From contig NW_019776072.1 in NCBI RefSeq assembly GCF_001039355.2, forward strand, positions 1 to 57,946: a DNA stretch of 57,946 nt. Reading direction: 5' to 3'. The position numbers and the translations under genes were made by a program. Below are positions 14,201 through 26,628 of the stretch, in pieces (position 1 is the first letter of the stretch; each line of letters begins with the position of its first letter). This DNA is from Lingula anatina. Its lineage: Eukaryota > Brachiopoda > Lingulata > Lingulida > Lingulidae. The notes beneath the pieces are model-generated. The model ran no database searches. It had not been told where the DNA came from and was given only the letters and a program-made list of their open reading frames with translations.

Positions 14201-17200
14201 CCTAAGCTTTCATGAGAAATTTTTAAAAAGTGTATGCTCACAATCTTCATTATTTGATGCAACTTAAGATCAATGCCTCACATCTCTGAAGCATTGTAAT
14301 ATCTTATGTACATGCTCTCATTTCCTTTGTTGATTAGCATGTTAAATCAGATCACACCTTGTCTCTGAGTTAAAAAATGCCATATTGAGCAGTGTTGGTT
14401 ACCTGGTTATTGCAAATGATGTAGTTAGGCCAGGCAAAAATGGCTACCAAAAGTGAGAAACACTAATTTTGAAGAAATCAGAATGAATATCTCTTTATCA
14501 AATCGAAATGAATATCTCAAATCAAAATGATTATCTCTTTATCTTGTCTTTCAGAATTGTATGTGAAGGTTGGCTAGAGATAAGATTTGCAGAAGTGGAA
14601 GCTGCAGAGAATATCATGTCTGCTGTTATCCAGCTCAGAACTCTGCTGCAAGAGTTGCTCAAGATGAAACTTCAAGGTAGTTTTCCTCCATTACCCATGT
14701 TATTCATAGCAGTAATCAAACATCACTCCTCTTGTAAACTTTTAGACATTCTCAATTACTTCCAAGGAGACACAAGGAAACTAAGGCTTGATAAACACAT
14801 AAACTGATTTAGAAACTCCCACATAAAGATCTGCCCCTATTGCTGGACATAGACAGGAAAACTTAAAGGCTGTCCCTGTCAGATGATGGGTTCATCCATT
14901 GTCTTTGGTACAAAGTAAATAAAACACACAATAGTGACTGTCATAGCCACATGCTGAAGCATCGAGACACATTTGATTCCGCTCCCCATGTGATCTGACC
15001 CTTTCTGTTGCGCTTTTTGCACTAAATTTCCTTCAGCTGACCTTCTGTGGTAGTTACACATTAAGATCTTGATCCTGCTTTCATGTGGTAATACTATAAA
15101 AGAGCATTACAAACAATGTCTGTATGCTTTTTTAAACTACACTTGGCACAGACCATTGTGTATTGTTGCTATGAATAGAAAGAATGCTTCTATTTGAGAA
15201 ACCGAATAATTTATGACAATATGGTCAATTGCTTTTTTTTTTTTTTTTTTTCATTGTTGTAGTTGTTTTTCATTGTCTTGCTGCTGTCTACATGTCTGTA
15301 CTTTTGCATGCCACAAAAATCTTTGTTACACTTCAACATGAATACATTAAGAGAAAATTAAATGTGATTTTTGTGGCAGTACAGTATATGCCCTGTGTTT
15401 GTGCTTTGTCAGTTATCAAGAAGTACAATTCAAGCGAAAAAAAAAAAAACAGGCTCAGCTTGTCATGTCTTTCCATCAGATAATGCATGTAATAAAATCA
15501 ACTGAACTTAAGGCGTGTATGGGCATTAAGGCCCGGCTAGTCCTGGCACAGTTAACGCCTTATTAGTTTAAGCCAGCATCAGACCAATAAGTCTGAGGTT
15601 AACAGACTATTGAAACCACAATTGTTATTACAGAGCTTACGGTTAACCACGTTTTTTCTTTGTTTTTTAAGTTTCTGAACTTAAACTTACAATGGGAAAA
15701 AGTATATCTGTCTGCTTTGTTAGAAACTGTTTATTTAGAGAATTTTGATATCCTTTGATATATTTCTCCTTTTCACATCATTGTTCAAACAAAAAGGTTT
15801 TTTTTTCCTTTCATTTTTATTTGTGTCTTTGTGGTATGTAAAAGTGAATATCAACATTTTTGATGAAATTATTGCTTGTTTCTCTGTTTGCCAAACTTTG
15901 TAGTTCATTGTTCACCATTGTGATGCCTTTAAAACAACTCTAGATAAAGCTTTAGGGGGTATTACTATATTTTGCAGGATTTATGAGTTAAATTTGCTGG
16001 TGTTATTTCTGTTTTATAGGCATTAGTTTCTTAATTCAGTGTGTAGGTTTTTTCTTGAAAGAGTCAGTTTCCATCTGCATTACATTGGAGTAGGTCAAGT
16101 TCGCGCACTTATTGCCTCTGTGAATTTTTACAAACATTGGTGTTGGATTATTTCCCACTGAATCAGCTTTCCATAAAAACATTAACAGGACAAAGACTTC
16201 TTCAAAAGGAGGACCAGTCAAAGCTGATTTTTGAGCTCTTTTCTCAAGCTGCATTTTTTGTCCAGGCACTAAAAACTTCCAGTTGAGAGTTCTAATTGTC
16301 ACCACCCACTTGCCGTTAACTATTGCAAGAGTGCTAATGCACTATTAGAGATGAGAGTCACTGTCATGGAATCTGCACTCTCTCACTGATACTTGACATC
16401 CCTGGGGTGGGTTAGTGACTGCCCCATGTGTTCAGATCAACTTACATTGTTAGTGACATTGTTTTTCTGTTTATAGTGACATCGGCTCAGTTGTTGCTGA
16501 TGGACCATGGCTCTTGAGGTTTGGGATGGACTGGTGTGTGGTTAAAACAAGATACATAGAGCATTGTTTTACAAACCGCAGTTTAATCTGTTTTGACAAA
16601 AACATGTTGACAAAGAATAGAGGAGAGGTGTAATGCTGCAATCAAAATGACAAACACATCGCGGAAGTGATTTATTCCCCCATTCATTCTGAAGAATTGT
16701 AACATTTATTGACATTTCAAACAAGTGGAATGACTATATATCTTTTTAACTCCTGCACTCTGTAACAATCTAATAGTCAACCATGCAGAGAAGAAAATTT
16801 TGATTCAAAAACCATTTGGGGTTTCAACTTAAATTCTCAATTTCATATAACTTGGGATAAATTACGAGCTTTTCTTGCAGTGGCATGACAAGAATTCATT
16901 ACAGATGATTTAGATATTTGTACTGGTTTCCCACTCTCTAAACAGTGAATTCATAACAGCTTCTCAAAGAAATTTTTAAAGAAACATTTTTTGTTATTTT
17001 TGCATTTACTTTGCTGCATTTTTTCTTACTTTAAAGTAGTGACATTCTAACTCACATATTTCCTGTTGCTCTTAAATGCTGTAAATAGTATGTCAGGAGT
17101 CGATAATCCAGTCAGTGTGAACTTTCAATTATTAAAATAGAAGAAATTCATTTAAAAAAGATAGTAGAAACAAATGATAAACAACCACAAATTAAATCTT

Positions 17201-20200
17201 ACTAAAATTGGTTCAGAGTCTATAAAAGATAAGAAAATTTTAACCAGTATCACTTCAATTCATCCACTCACTTCCAGATACTATCAACAAAAAAGAACAG
17301 GACGAAAAAGACAAGTTCAACCCAAAGTTTAGAAAGTTGGAAAGACTTTTGGCTGGCAAGCTGACCAGTTTCCTGGATAGTAAAGTGGTGTACTCTATCC
17401 GCCGAGTTCTGGCTGCTGAACTCCAGCACCTTTATTTGGGTCCAAGCGAAGGTAAAGACTGACGCCTTGATCCATTTTTTAAATCACAAAATTCTTCACA
17501 GAGTTTTACATGAATTTTTGTTCATGATTTTCAGTAAGTAAGTAGTGATTAATTTCTTTATGCCCTTTCAAATTTGCTTTCAAATGTGTAGATCCTTTAA
17601 ATGTTTTTTATTACAAAGGTTGACATGATCCATCATTCAAATAAGCCATGTAGAGAGCAAAGTTGATATGACTGATACAAAGCTTGAAAAGCACAGTGGT
17701 GCTGGGTTTAAGAATGTATGCCCTGTGTAGTACTTTCATGTAGTGCCCTCAGAGGCACATTAATAAGGTGAAAGACTAAGAATCATACTGATTTTGATCT
17801 ACTTATAGCCTCAAAGCCTTAAATGTCAAAGTACTTTTAAGTTCCGCCAGAGATCAGCACCATGTTTAAAAAAAAAGATGTAAAATATAAAAGTACATGC
17901 AATTTTTTAAATAAAATTATGTATCGTGAAAAAAGTATTAGCCTGAAAGGATATATATTTTAACAACTCTGTATGCAGCTAAATAAATGATATACAGCCC
18001 AAAAAAATAGTTGTTTTTGCAGCCTATAGCCTCATGTAAGAAAAATAATACTTTTAGTTTTTAAGCATTTGATATTTAGAAGGTATACTTTCCAGATGTC
18101 AAAGGTGGTGATGATGTAATCAGTGATATTATGAAGTTCTCTACATTGGGAGGGGAGCCACACCCAGTGAAAGGAGGGATCCAAGTCAAGGAATATTTGG
18201 TATACAATTGGTGAGTAATATGCAGCTGATCTTAGCTTGTATACTCAAGAGCAGCTTTATTTGGTAATTATAATGTATGTTTAGAATTCAAGACGTTGGC
18301 TCTCCTGATAGCACTGAATATCATGATTAAAAAAATGGTATACAAAAGTCTCGGTTTAACTTAAGTTGGGATGGTGTGTTTTGTATCATTATGTCTGGTG
18401 ACTGGGTAGCAGAATGGTATGGCAGAGTACTAGATTAACATGGAGGTTGGGGATAGAATTCTGTTGGCAAAAAGTCCACATGGAATCCCTATACACTTTC
18501 TCCATAGTGTCTCTGTTCACCTAGTTGTAGAAATGGGTATTAGCACGATTTGCTTGGGAGTTACCTGCGATAGACTGTCACTAACCGTGGGAAGTGAAAG
18601 CTACAGTCTTTCTCGATGACCATTGTTCTGTATATGAGTTTTCCACTATTGTCAAAATTTTACCCAGTAACTATTGTCATAGCTAGTTTTACCATGGTTA
18701 TTTTGTGTTGGGCATGTCAATATTATCAAAGAATTGTGTACAAAACAAGTAAGGTTGCAAAAAAAAAAAAAAAACATTTGCCAAGTTGAGTCTGTACATA
18801 ACCTCAAGTCAGAAGTTTATTTTTCTTTCAAGAAGTTGCAGGGAAAGAGAAGTGATATATCCCATATGATATAGTCAACACATAACAGATGGACATCTGC
18901 CAAAGAAGAAAATTATGCTTTAAACATAAATGCTGTTCTGGCATTGAGTTTAACTCCATTCATACCTTCTTTGTTTATGAAGTTTGTCCTTGATTGCCTC
19001 TGAACTAGATGTTTCCCCCAATTGACTAGTGTAACTTCATTGGGAAAGTGATTTAAGCAAGCATTATAATTTAAGATTCTAAAAATACAAACTATTGTGA
19101 AATGTTTTTGTTTGTTATTTGTTTAAATCTAAGTTTGGTTCGTGCAACTAACTTTTGGCATTTACAAAATGTTATAAGAGCTTCAAAATTTGGCAAATAT
19201 TTTGTTTTAGTTGGCTTTTTTATGCAATAGTTATATACTATACATCATAATCATTGTTGGTTAAGCACATTTAAAAATAAAAATGGTGTCTAGTATTTTT
19301 CATCAAAATTGTTCATTCGACACTCCTGCTCTCTAAGTGTTTTTTTCTGATCTTAATCTGCAATTCTGCCCTCTACAAAATGTACCCCAGGGTCATGTTG
19401 CCCTTTATTGTACAGTATTATGAAGTGCCTGTGCATGTAATGAAGCTGCGTTGTTGTTTTTTTAACCTATGGGGTCCTTCAGCTGTGTCTTAAGATATCC
19501 ACGTAATTTTTTAAGGGAAAAAATGTAACATTATCTAAAATTGTTTTTAGAAAAAACAGACAATGTCATTTAGAGTATCAGATTCCCTAAGAGATATGAA
19601 TTGAAATGGCTCAGGAATTTGCTTATCATCTCTGTCATCAAAAATCTATTTTTGTTTCAGTACTCTTTTGGAAATGACAAAAACTATGAGATAGCAAATT
19701 ATCAACACTAATTGTGACTTTTTAAAATGTGACATAGTTCTTAAATTTATTAATATCATGGGTGTCAATTTTGCATTTTCCCCTTCTTAACTTAAGGCAG
19801 AAACCATAAAATTTACTCTTTACTCTTTAACACCTTTGGATCTAAACACATTATACCTGGTGGTTTTCATCCTTGATATATATGTAAAAGAAAAAGTTTT
19901 AGGGATTATGAATGACTTAGGTTATCAGTCTTTCTTATTTTTACCCTGAACATGTGCCCTCAAACAATCTAGTAACAGCATAAGTAGTGGCAGAAGGGAC
20001 CATATATCATAATTCAAGTGTTGTCTTCTTAGTTTTATTAGAAATGTCAAAATGTGTGGCCCCTGCCCTTCTTGTTCCCCAGCTGAAGTCTGCCCCAGCA
20101 GGCCTCCTTCCTCCCAGTTAGAATAAATTACATGATTCACCCCTGCAGACTTCAGCTGTGTATTAGTTCCCTAGTGGTGTTCAGTGCATTGAGGCATGGA

Positions 20201-23200
20201 CAGCTGCATAGACATGGCAACACGTTTCCAGTAGAAAAGGTGGTGGTTGATTTACATGTTGCAACTTTGTAGAAGTACTTTTGTCTCCCTGTCTCTGTAG
20301 GTGAAATGAAAATATGTGCACTATTTGTGTGGATATTTATTATTTATGCTATGATTTCTGCTATAATTTTAATTGATTCAATTTTATTTAATGCTATATA
20401 ATAACTTAACACTATTATTTTACTAGAGGGACCTTTCAATAAAAGTAGCTGTCACTGGCCAAATTTTGAACACCATATTTGTGTTTTTCCTGTATTTATA
20501 GTTTTGCCTGGGTTAATGAGGAGACATAAATCTTGGACTTGTTACCCATTTAACCTTTCAACCAGAATACCAGATATGAAATTAAAAATATAATGCTCCA
20601 TTGGTTCCTAACATATTGCGGTTGTCTCATGAATTCAAACATTTTTCCATTCTAAGTAAATTTTAGTTTTGAACATGGCCAAAAACACTTCCTGTACAAT
20701 GTACCACTTATTGCAAAAAAAAAAAAAAATGCGAATGGTGTGGGGGTATGCTTTCCCAGACCTGTTCTTGACCCAGATTTCATTGTACCTTTAACTTTTC
20801 AGTTGTACTGGCATGACTAACACCCCATTTCCATAGATTAGATCGACCTACTTTAGATCGACCTAACTCCCTGGGGGTTCACGCTAAATAGCTGTCAGCC
20901 GAGCGGACACGAAAGTTAATTAACCCCTTACAGCTTGTAGTAGGCGGGACGGACGTTTAAGTCGGATTATCTGAAAGTAATCTAGTGAGACTCCCCGCGG
21001 GGATAGATCGATCTAAAATCTATGGGAATAGAGCCTAAGATATTGTTAGAAAAAGATTACAGTTTTCTTTGCTTGATTAACCCATGTGTTTGAAATGTAC
21101 TCAAAGAATACCAATTACCAAAAGAATCTCATATCCATTAGTTTTTAGCTAATAAAGGCTTGGTGAAGCAGCCCGCAGAGCACCTCTTGGCTGTATACTT
21201 GCATGGGTGGAAGTTTTTTAGGATTATGGATTTTAGGATTTTCAGTCATTGATTTATTGTTTTTTTTTTTTTTTTTTNNNTTTTTTTTTTTTTGTTTTGT
21301 TTTTTTTTTTTTACATAGCTTCATTTTCAGGATTTTCAGTCTTTTACAATTTCCACCCGTGTACCTGGGGAGACAGAAGCTCTGGCCTTACAGTTTACAT
21401 TTTGTTGTACGTTAAATAATAGATGTCGTCTTGATTAATTTTCTTTTCAGCTTTTTGAATTAATATTTTATTTTGCTTTTTACCTTTAGAAATTTATAAA
21501 AGATGTATGTTACTTTCAGCTTGCAGGGTGATGCGGAAGCCCCGGTGTACGGGGAATACACTACCTACATGCAGAAGCACTGGACATGCCCCAAGTGTTC
21601 AGAGTCAATGATTGTCACCCTGATGGAGCGATTACAGCATGAAAGTCAGTGTCAGGTGACAGATGACACAGGTAACAACTTTTGAGTGATTTCTTCACCA
21701 ATCCCTGTATAAAACACCAACAATATGTGTATAATGGAGACTGCGTGATTCCCATGATTTATTGGTATCTGGCTGGTGTGAAAATGTGGTCTGGTGAACT
21801 CCATGTGGTCCCTATAACTATGTACAGTTTTACTTGAGCATAAAATCTAAGTCATAACCTATCATGTGTGATTTGAAACTTAACTCCACACAGCTGGAGA
21901 CACCCCGCCACTGCTAAAAGGAATATCTTTTTATTTGGGGAACATAAAAATACTTTAATGTTGCTTATTGAAAAAATCCCCCAAAGTGTGAAGGTTGTTT
22001 TTATTAGAAGTTAAGAAAATTTTACATTTCACTGCCCACATTGTACCTTGTACACTTTTTTTTTTTTTGGTTGGTATTGATTTTTTTTTCAAGCTGGAGC
22101 TTAAGGCAAATTTTAGCAACATGACCATCATTGAAACTGGACATATAAATCCCTATTTGACATTTAAGTGGTGATCTTATGTTATTTTTAATTGAAAAAG
22201 ATATGGATATATTTCTTTTTGGATATATGTCCTGTAGCTATTCTTCAAGCTCTTTAGTTCTCTTTCAAATTATTTAAATTTTTGAAATTATATAGAATGT
22301 TGAAGCATAAGAGAAATATCAGAGATTGTGTACTTAAAATTGAAGACTATATTTGAAACACAATTTAGGTATGTTATTTTAAAAAAATTAACTTAAAAAA
22401 AATTAAGAGAACCTCCAACTTGTTAAGTCACAGAGTACACTTTAGTCAACAGTCTAATTCAGTTTAATGTGTGAGGGAAAGTGTGCAATTTAAAGTCATC
22501 TAGTACTTTGTAAGTTGACATGCTTTATTAGCTTTGAGTGTTAAACTTCAAAAATAATAACAATGAATCATACATTTTTCTCTTTGAGATGTGAGACCAT
22601 GCCATTCTCTTGCCTTATATGGTTTTTGCCCCAAAAATCCAGACATTTGTCAACTCTATTCCTTCTTTAAATAGGCATTACTTTTGATAATGTTTTCTTG
22701 GGCCTGCTATGGTTATATAGTGGACAGGTGGACACATCCGGCCATGCTACTCCATAAAAACTTTCTCTCTTCCTGTTTTAATCCATTAATCAATTTTTAA
22801 CTAAATGGCAGTGTAACATTACTGCGGTTTGTACTTGATTTTGATTCTGTCCTCCACTTATCATAATGAGGATTCAGACATAGTTGCCTGCTGTTTCACA
22901 TTTGGTATGGCTACAAGGTTTAGATAGAGTACTTCTTTCTGGTCAAATGTGACAGCCTACTTGCCTACACTTCAACTTTAGTTACAGTGATTTAGGAAGG
23001 TATAAAGACCTGTTCTGGATGTGGCACTTTCATGAAGTTGCCATCTTTTATTTTCCTGAAAAAACAGGTTTCTGTTGTTGTATTCCACATTGAATTTCTT
23101 TTGTTTGTTTGTTCTTTTGTTTCAAATTCTAGAATCTTTTCAGTCATTTGCATTTTCGCGTGAGCATCAAGCAGTATGGTTCGCATATATCTGTACTGTA

Positions 23201-23394
23201 GTACATGTTTTACTGATTTTTCCAAACACAATAATTATTTTATCATCTTCATTCCAGACACTGGAACAAAAGAAGGGACAAGTCAGGAGTTGAACCCATT
23301 ACGCAGACACTACCATTGTGACATCTGCCGACAAGACTTTGCGTTTACTACAACAGAAATTCTCAAACATAAGAAGTCACATTCTGCTAGTTGA
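5204..23394 (+). CDS. DHX34: DHX34, DEAH-box RNA helicase of nonsense-mediated decay
   Basis: 29 exons, 1274 residues: 5204-5736, 5920-6002, 6296-6433, 6573-6655, 6996-7133, 7351-7485, 7669-7723, 7965-8032, 8514-8663, 8846-8971, 9294-9449, 9700-9807, 9922-10018, 10220-10367, 10504-10570, 10718-10825, 10996-11082, 11392-11466, 12115-12225, 12391-12558, 12756-12848, 13049-13189, 13565-13710, 13884-13994, 14555-14676, 17278-17451, 18096-18210, 21520-21671, 23258-23394. All phases agree. Motifs: Walker [10 protein letters not shown] (~316-324), DEVH (~410-413), SAT (~442-444), [10 protein letters not shown] (~618-627), then HA2/OB-type regions. DHX34-specific stretches are FREDD, the block [11 protein letters not shown] and a C-terminal pair of Cys/His units (WTCPKC..., YHCDIC...HKKSH). 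In vertebrates DHX34 scaffolds SMG1/UPF1 in NMD. The first ~160 residues are rich in R, S, H, K and D, longer than in human (1143 aa). ATG 5204 is the first in frame after an upstream stop. Confidence 0.95.
7801..7831. repeat. (GA)n microsatellite
   Basis: GA-dinucleotide run, interrupted by one C, in the DHX34 intron between exons 7669-7723 and 7965-8032. Confidence 0.7.
12034..12087. repeat. tandem duplication of a ~27-base unit in a DHX34 intron
   Basis: Two near-identical adjacent copies of the unit atctctttaaatgtatgt plus tcttga (12034-12060 and 12062-12087), just upstream of the acceptor at 12114. They differ at very few positions. Likely slippage. Confidence 0.8.
12340..12369. repeat. 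(TTTA)n microsatellite
   Basis: Seven or so TTTA units about 20 bases before the acceptor of DHX34 exon 12391-12558; may extend the polypyrimidine tract. Confidence 0.85.
14677..17277 (+). other. long DHX34 intron, 2.6 kb
   Basis: Intron between exons 14555-14676 and 17278-17451. It contains a T-rich tract at 15234-15252 and a short stem-capable stretch around 15510-15570 (aaggcgt ... acgcctt). No coding exon, transposase or RNA gene could be supported on either strand. Confidence 0.6.
20821..21035. mobile_element. 215-bp non-autonomous TIR element (PIF/Harbinger-type MITE)
   Basis: The left end caccccatttccatagatt and the reverse complement of the right end, ggctctattcccatagattt, match at most positions. 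Homology continues inward through AGATCGA(C/T)CTA. The element is flanked by TAA on both sides (20818-20820 and 21036-21038), a TWA target duplication typical of PIF/Harbinger insertion. No coding capacity inside. It is more GC-rich than its surroundings. Superfamily rests on duplication size only. Confidence 0.65.
21261..21312. other. poly-T tract with 3-base assembly gap
   Basis: Long T homopolymer interrupted by NNN at 21278-21280. True length is unknown. Confidence 0.85.
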
Positions 23395-23942
23395 CAGCTT
23401 GTTAAAATTCTCGGAAATTTTCAAAAAGTTTGTGTCAAAAGAGGCTTCATTTTGATTTAAAGTTGGAGTTGACATAATAATGTAAGAGTACAACATTTGG
23501 AGGTGAGCATAATTGCAGAATGTAGATGTAGTGATTTAAAACGAAAAAAGTAACTGATTTTCACCAAGTTTTTTTACAAGCTGTAAATCGTTGATAGTTT
23601 TCCTGTTTAACACTGAAACAGAATCAAGATACCAGATCTTACAAGAAAAGGATACCTTCAGTCCAGAAAGGGGGCCAAAAGATACAAACTTGATTAGATC
23701 TGATGTTGGATAATGAAAAAAAAAACTACTGCCGCTACCTCTTAGATCAGCATTGGATCCTGTATCAAACAGGAAGTGTGTTTGGTAGGTTGCAGGAACT
23801 TGAGTCACATTTTAATTTCTGGACCAAATCGTGACTGTGTAAAATCACTGTAAAATGGTGTCTGTCTTTGACTTGCATCTATTCTGTCAATCAGTTATGA
23901 AAATGACTTTTCAATTTATGTCTGAACATATTTACTAATGTA

Positions 23943-23948
23943 AATAAA
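23943..23948 (+). promoter_or_regulatory. polyadenylation signal of DHX34
   Basis: AATAAA about 550 bases past the DHX34 stop codon and followed within 30 bases by a T-rich stretch (tggattttgtccacttg). It is a reasonable cleavage site and no competing hexamer lies nearer. Confidence 0.5.
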
Positions 23949-26500
23949 GAATTTATACTGGATTTTGTCCACTTGTTTTACTTAAATTTAAGGTGGGTGG
24001 CCCCTCTATTTGTTTATAAACTTTTTAAAACATTGACGCTAGAGTAAGAGGGTACCAATGTTCATATTTTCATTACGTGCTTTGTAAGTATTCTGCTTCA
24101 TGCTCCTTAGTACTAGATGATTTTGTTTTGAGATCGTGTTGAAAAGTGCATAAGCATGGCAGACTTTATTAAATGCAAACTTAATGCTAAATGAACAATG
24201 CATTTAAAAACAAAATACAATTAACCCAAGTTTTCACAGCATTCTGGCAGCATTTCTAGCAGGAAACCAGAACATTGAGACCATCTACAAGAACACCATA
24301 GCACATGTTCGGCTCATAGAAATTAATGATAAATGCAATAAAAAGTGTGGCATATTATATATGACAAATGTGCTTGTTGTAGGAAAAAATAAAGACTGTT
24401 GCAAGTTTTTGATGTCTGACGAACGGTGGCCTGTATTTGATAAGTGTTTGTGACAAATGCTGGCAGTAGGCTGTGGATAAGAGTTAAACTCCCTTCCTCT
24501 CTTTCATGAGCTCCAGATTTTGAAGCACAATTCACAGTTGGAATCGTATGTTTTGGTGGTTATGGAGGTCAGCAGGTATGAGAAAAAACGTCTGGCTTGA
24601 TGCACCTCCTAAGAGCAATGGGTTTTATGTTTTTCGACTTCACAAACTACTCGTCTGTTACGGGCTTCAAGTTTCCAAGAGACATTAAAGTCGAAGCAAA
24701 TGGTAACGTTTCATTTTCGAAACGCTTTCTGGTGTTTGCTGGGATATTTTACAGCTCTTTTTATATATGGATTGAAGTGCAATGTAGTTTTTTTTTCTTG
24801 TGCAAAGTTGAAATCTTAGGGAAGAGCAGAGGGCAAAATAAGGCAATGAAGTTTCTTATTCATCAAATCACTTTTCAACTAAGAATAACAGGAGTTCGAC
24901 CAATAACTTAAGATCACGTGACGCGTTGCACCAAGTTACATCTATTATCCTGATTATCAGACGGCAGTTTCGGCTGAAACGCAATCCAAAGACCTATTCT
25001 CTGATTGTCGTCAAAATAAACCGCACAACAATTTAACAGACAAAACGACCTGTGGTTTTTAACGAGGCGATGTATATTGATTCATGGGGAAAGTAAACAA
25101 GACCAATACTCCCACCCTTCTGAGGCTGTTATCAATCAGGATAGTTCCTTTTTTGGAAACGGGGTGGATTTATGAAGATGTTCTTTCTCTTAGTTCTTTT
25201 TTATCACGCCGCATGCAAAATTTCGTTTTGATGACTTAAATATGTGATATCGTTTTTTTTTTTTTAATTACTTCAATCATTGAACTACCTGTTAGAAACG
25301 TTGCAAAAAGATGAAATGACACATGTGCAAACCATTTGATACCCTGGGTGTTTGGCCTGGAAACCAAACCTTAAATGATGTAAATGGTCATATCTTCCAT
25401 ATTTAGTTCACCAAGAAGTTCTCTTCACAGGTACATGTTCAGACTATGACAGTTACTCATTTAGACATGGGTAGGAATTTCAAAAATTTCTTCTCCTTCG
25501 AAAAAGATGATAGTACGACCGTTTTTTTTTTTTATCAATTTTATTTTTTAACCTTTGTCATTGTATGGTGTGTATTATTTGAAATCTGGTGAAAACGTGA
25601 CTGCGTCGGTGGCCAACAGAGAACTCCAGCAGAGCTGTCATTGTATAAAAGTGATATCGGTAGGTACAAGTCCAGGCTTGATGCGTACTGAAAGAACTCT
25701 TCAAACAATGAAAAAACGACCACTGCGGTATAAGCCTCGGGAGGATTCCTGGTGGTTTTTCTGAATATTAGCTTAACATAATGCTGACAATAGAAAAAAA
25801 TGCTTCATCTGCCCCCTAACGAAACCAGACAATTAACAAACGATAGCCGTATAATATTGTCGCCTGCCGATCTAACGACCGAAAACGGCTTTGGTGACTT
25901 CATATAACCACACCAATTTGCGCTTGTATTATTTTGGAAAATTTGCAAACCGCTATCTTAACATTACGTCATTATATGTAAATAAGGGGGATGTTCTTTT
26001 AATTGGCAGTTGACCGGGAAGATCACTGGCTCTTCTCCATCCCATATATTATGATTTCCCGAGTCACTGAGTACCAGAACACGGCCATCGTAAGCAGGTG
26101 CGTTTCAAATCTTGCGTGAAATGGCAGATCGGAAATCGTAAGAGTTAGAGAAGAAAATAAGAGGGGGGAGTAAGGAAAGAAACATTTTCTATGTGTCAAA
26201 AATAAAGTTAGAGGAATGACAAGGAATACTTTCAGAAGACTTGCGGAGATCAAAGATTGGCGTTTAGATCATTGGCTAATAAGAAGATATCAATAACATT
26301 TGAACAAATATCTTTCTGCCACAAAACCCTCCCCCCAAAAAAGTGTACCAATCTGCTGATCTGGCATACTCTCATGCTTCTGTGTGGTTGTCACCGCCAA
26401 ACCTTCGTAAATTTACCACCCCAACATCCTAATTGACACTTTGCCGACATTAGAGTGGTGAGACCCGCCTTCTAAAGCTTGTTCACGCGGTGGGGTAGTA
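23949..26500. other. intergenic, DHX34 to RGM-like gene
   Basis: About 2.5 kb. Short ORFs occur (for example 24597-24911 and 25555-25764 on +) but show no recognisable domain and no convincing splice context. A CACGTG E-box lies at about 24915 (gatcacgtgac). No repeat family was recognised. Confidence 0.5.
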
Positions 26501-26501
26501 G

Positions 26502-26507
26502 TATAAA
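26502..26507 (+). promoter_or_regulatory. TATA box candidate of the RGM-like gene
   Basis: TATAAA in the context gtagtataaattg, 122 bases before the predicted start codon. Transcription would begin near 26532 and leave a ~95-base 5' UTR. It fits a tissue-regulated gene and independently supports the tiny first coding exon. Confidence 0.5.
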
Positions 26508-26628
26508 TTGAAGGAAAAACTGTCTGGCCGTCACTTCACCTTGTCTCGGCCGTGCTAAGAGCCGATTTGGATTTACTTTGTTTTTCAAACCAAAGTTTGT
26601 ATTCTTGGTAGCATTGCAAGGATAAAGC

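Larger units (their letters stand above)
18211..21519 (+). other. longest DHX34 intron, 3.3 kb, hosting a MITE
   Basis: Intron between exons 18096-18210 and 21520-21671. It holds the TIR element at 20821-21035 and a T-rich assembly gap at 21261-21312. The remainder is anonymous AT-rich DNA with no supported exon. Confidence 0.6.

Noticed and set aside
15505-15670. possible TIR element in the large DHX34 intron
   Set aside because: The short inverted match (aaggcgt/acgcctt) is only a local hairpin; no flanking duplication or extended TIR found.
24597-24911. 104-residue ORF (+) between DHX34 and the RGM-like gene
   Set aside because: No domain, no splice context, ordinary AT-rich composition; most likely chance.
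25555-25764. 69-residue ORF (+) considered as a first exon of the RGM-like gene
   Set aside because: It gives no signal peptide and no phase-matched donor. The 26629-26653 exon with a TATA box explains the start better.
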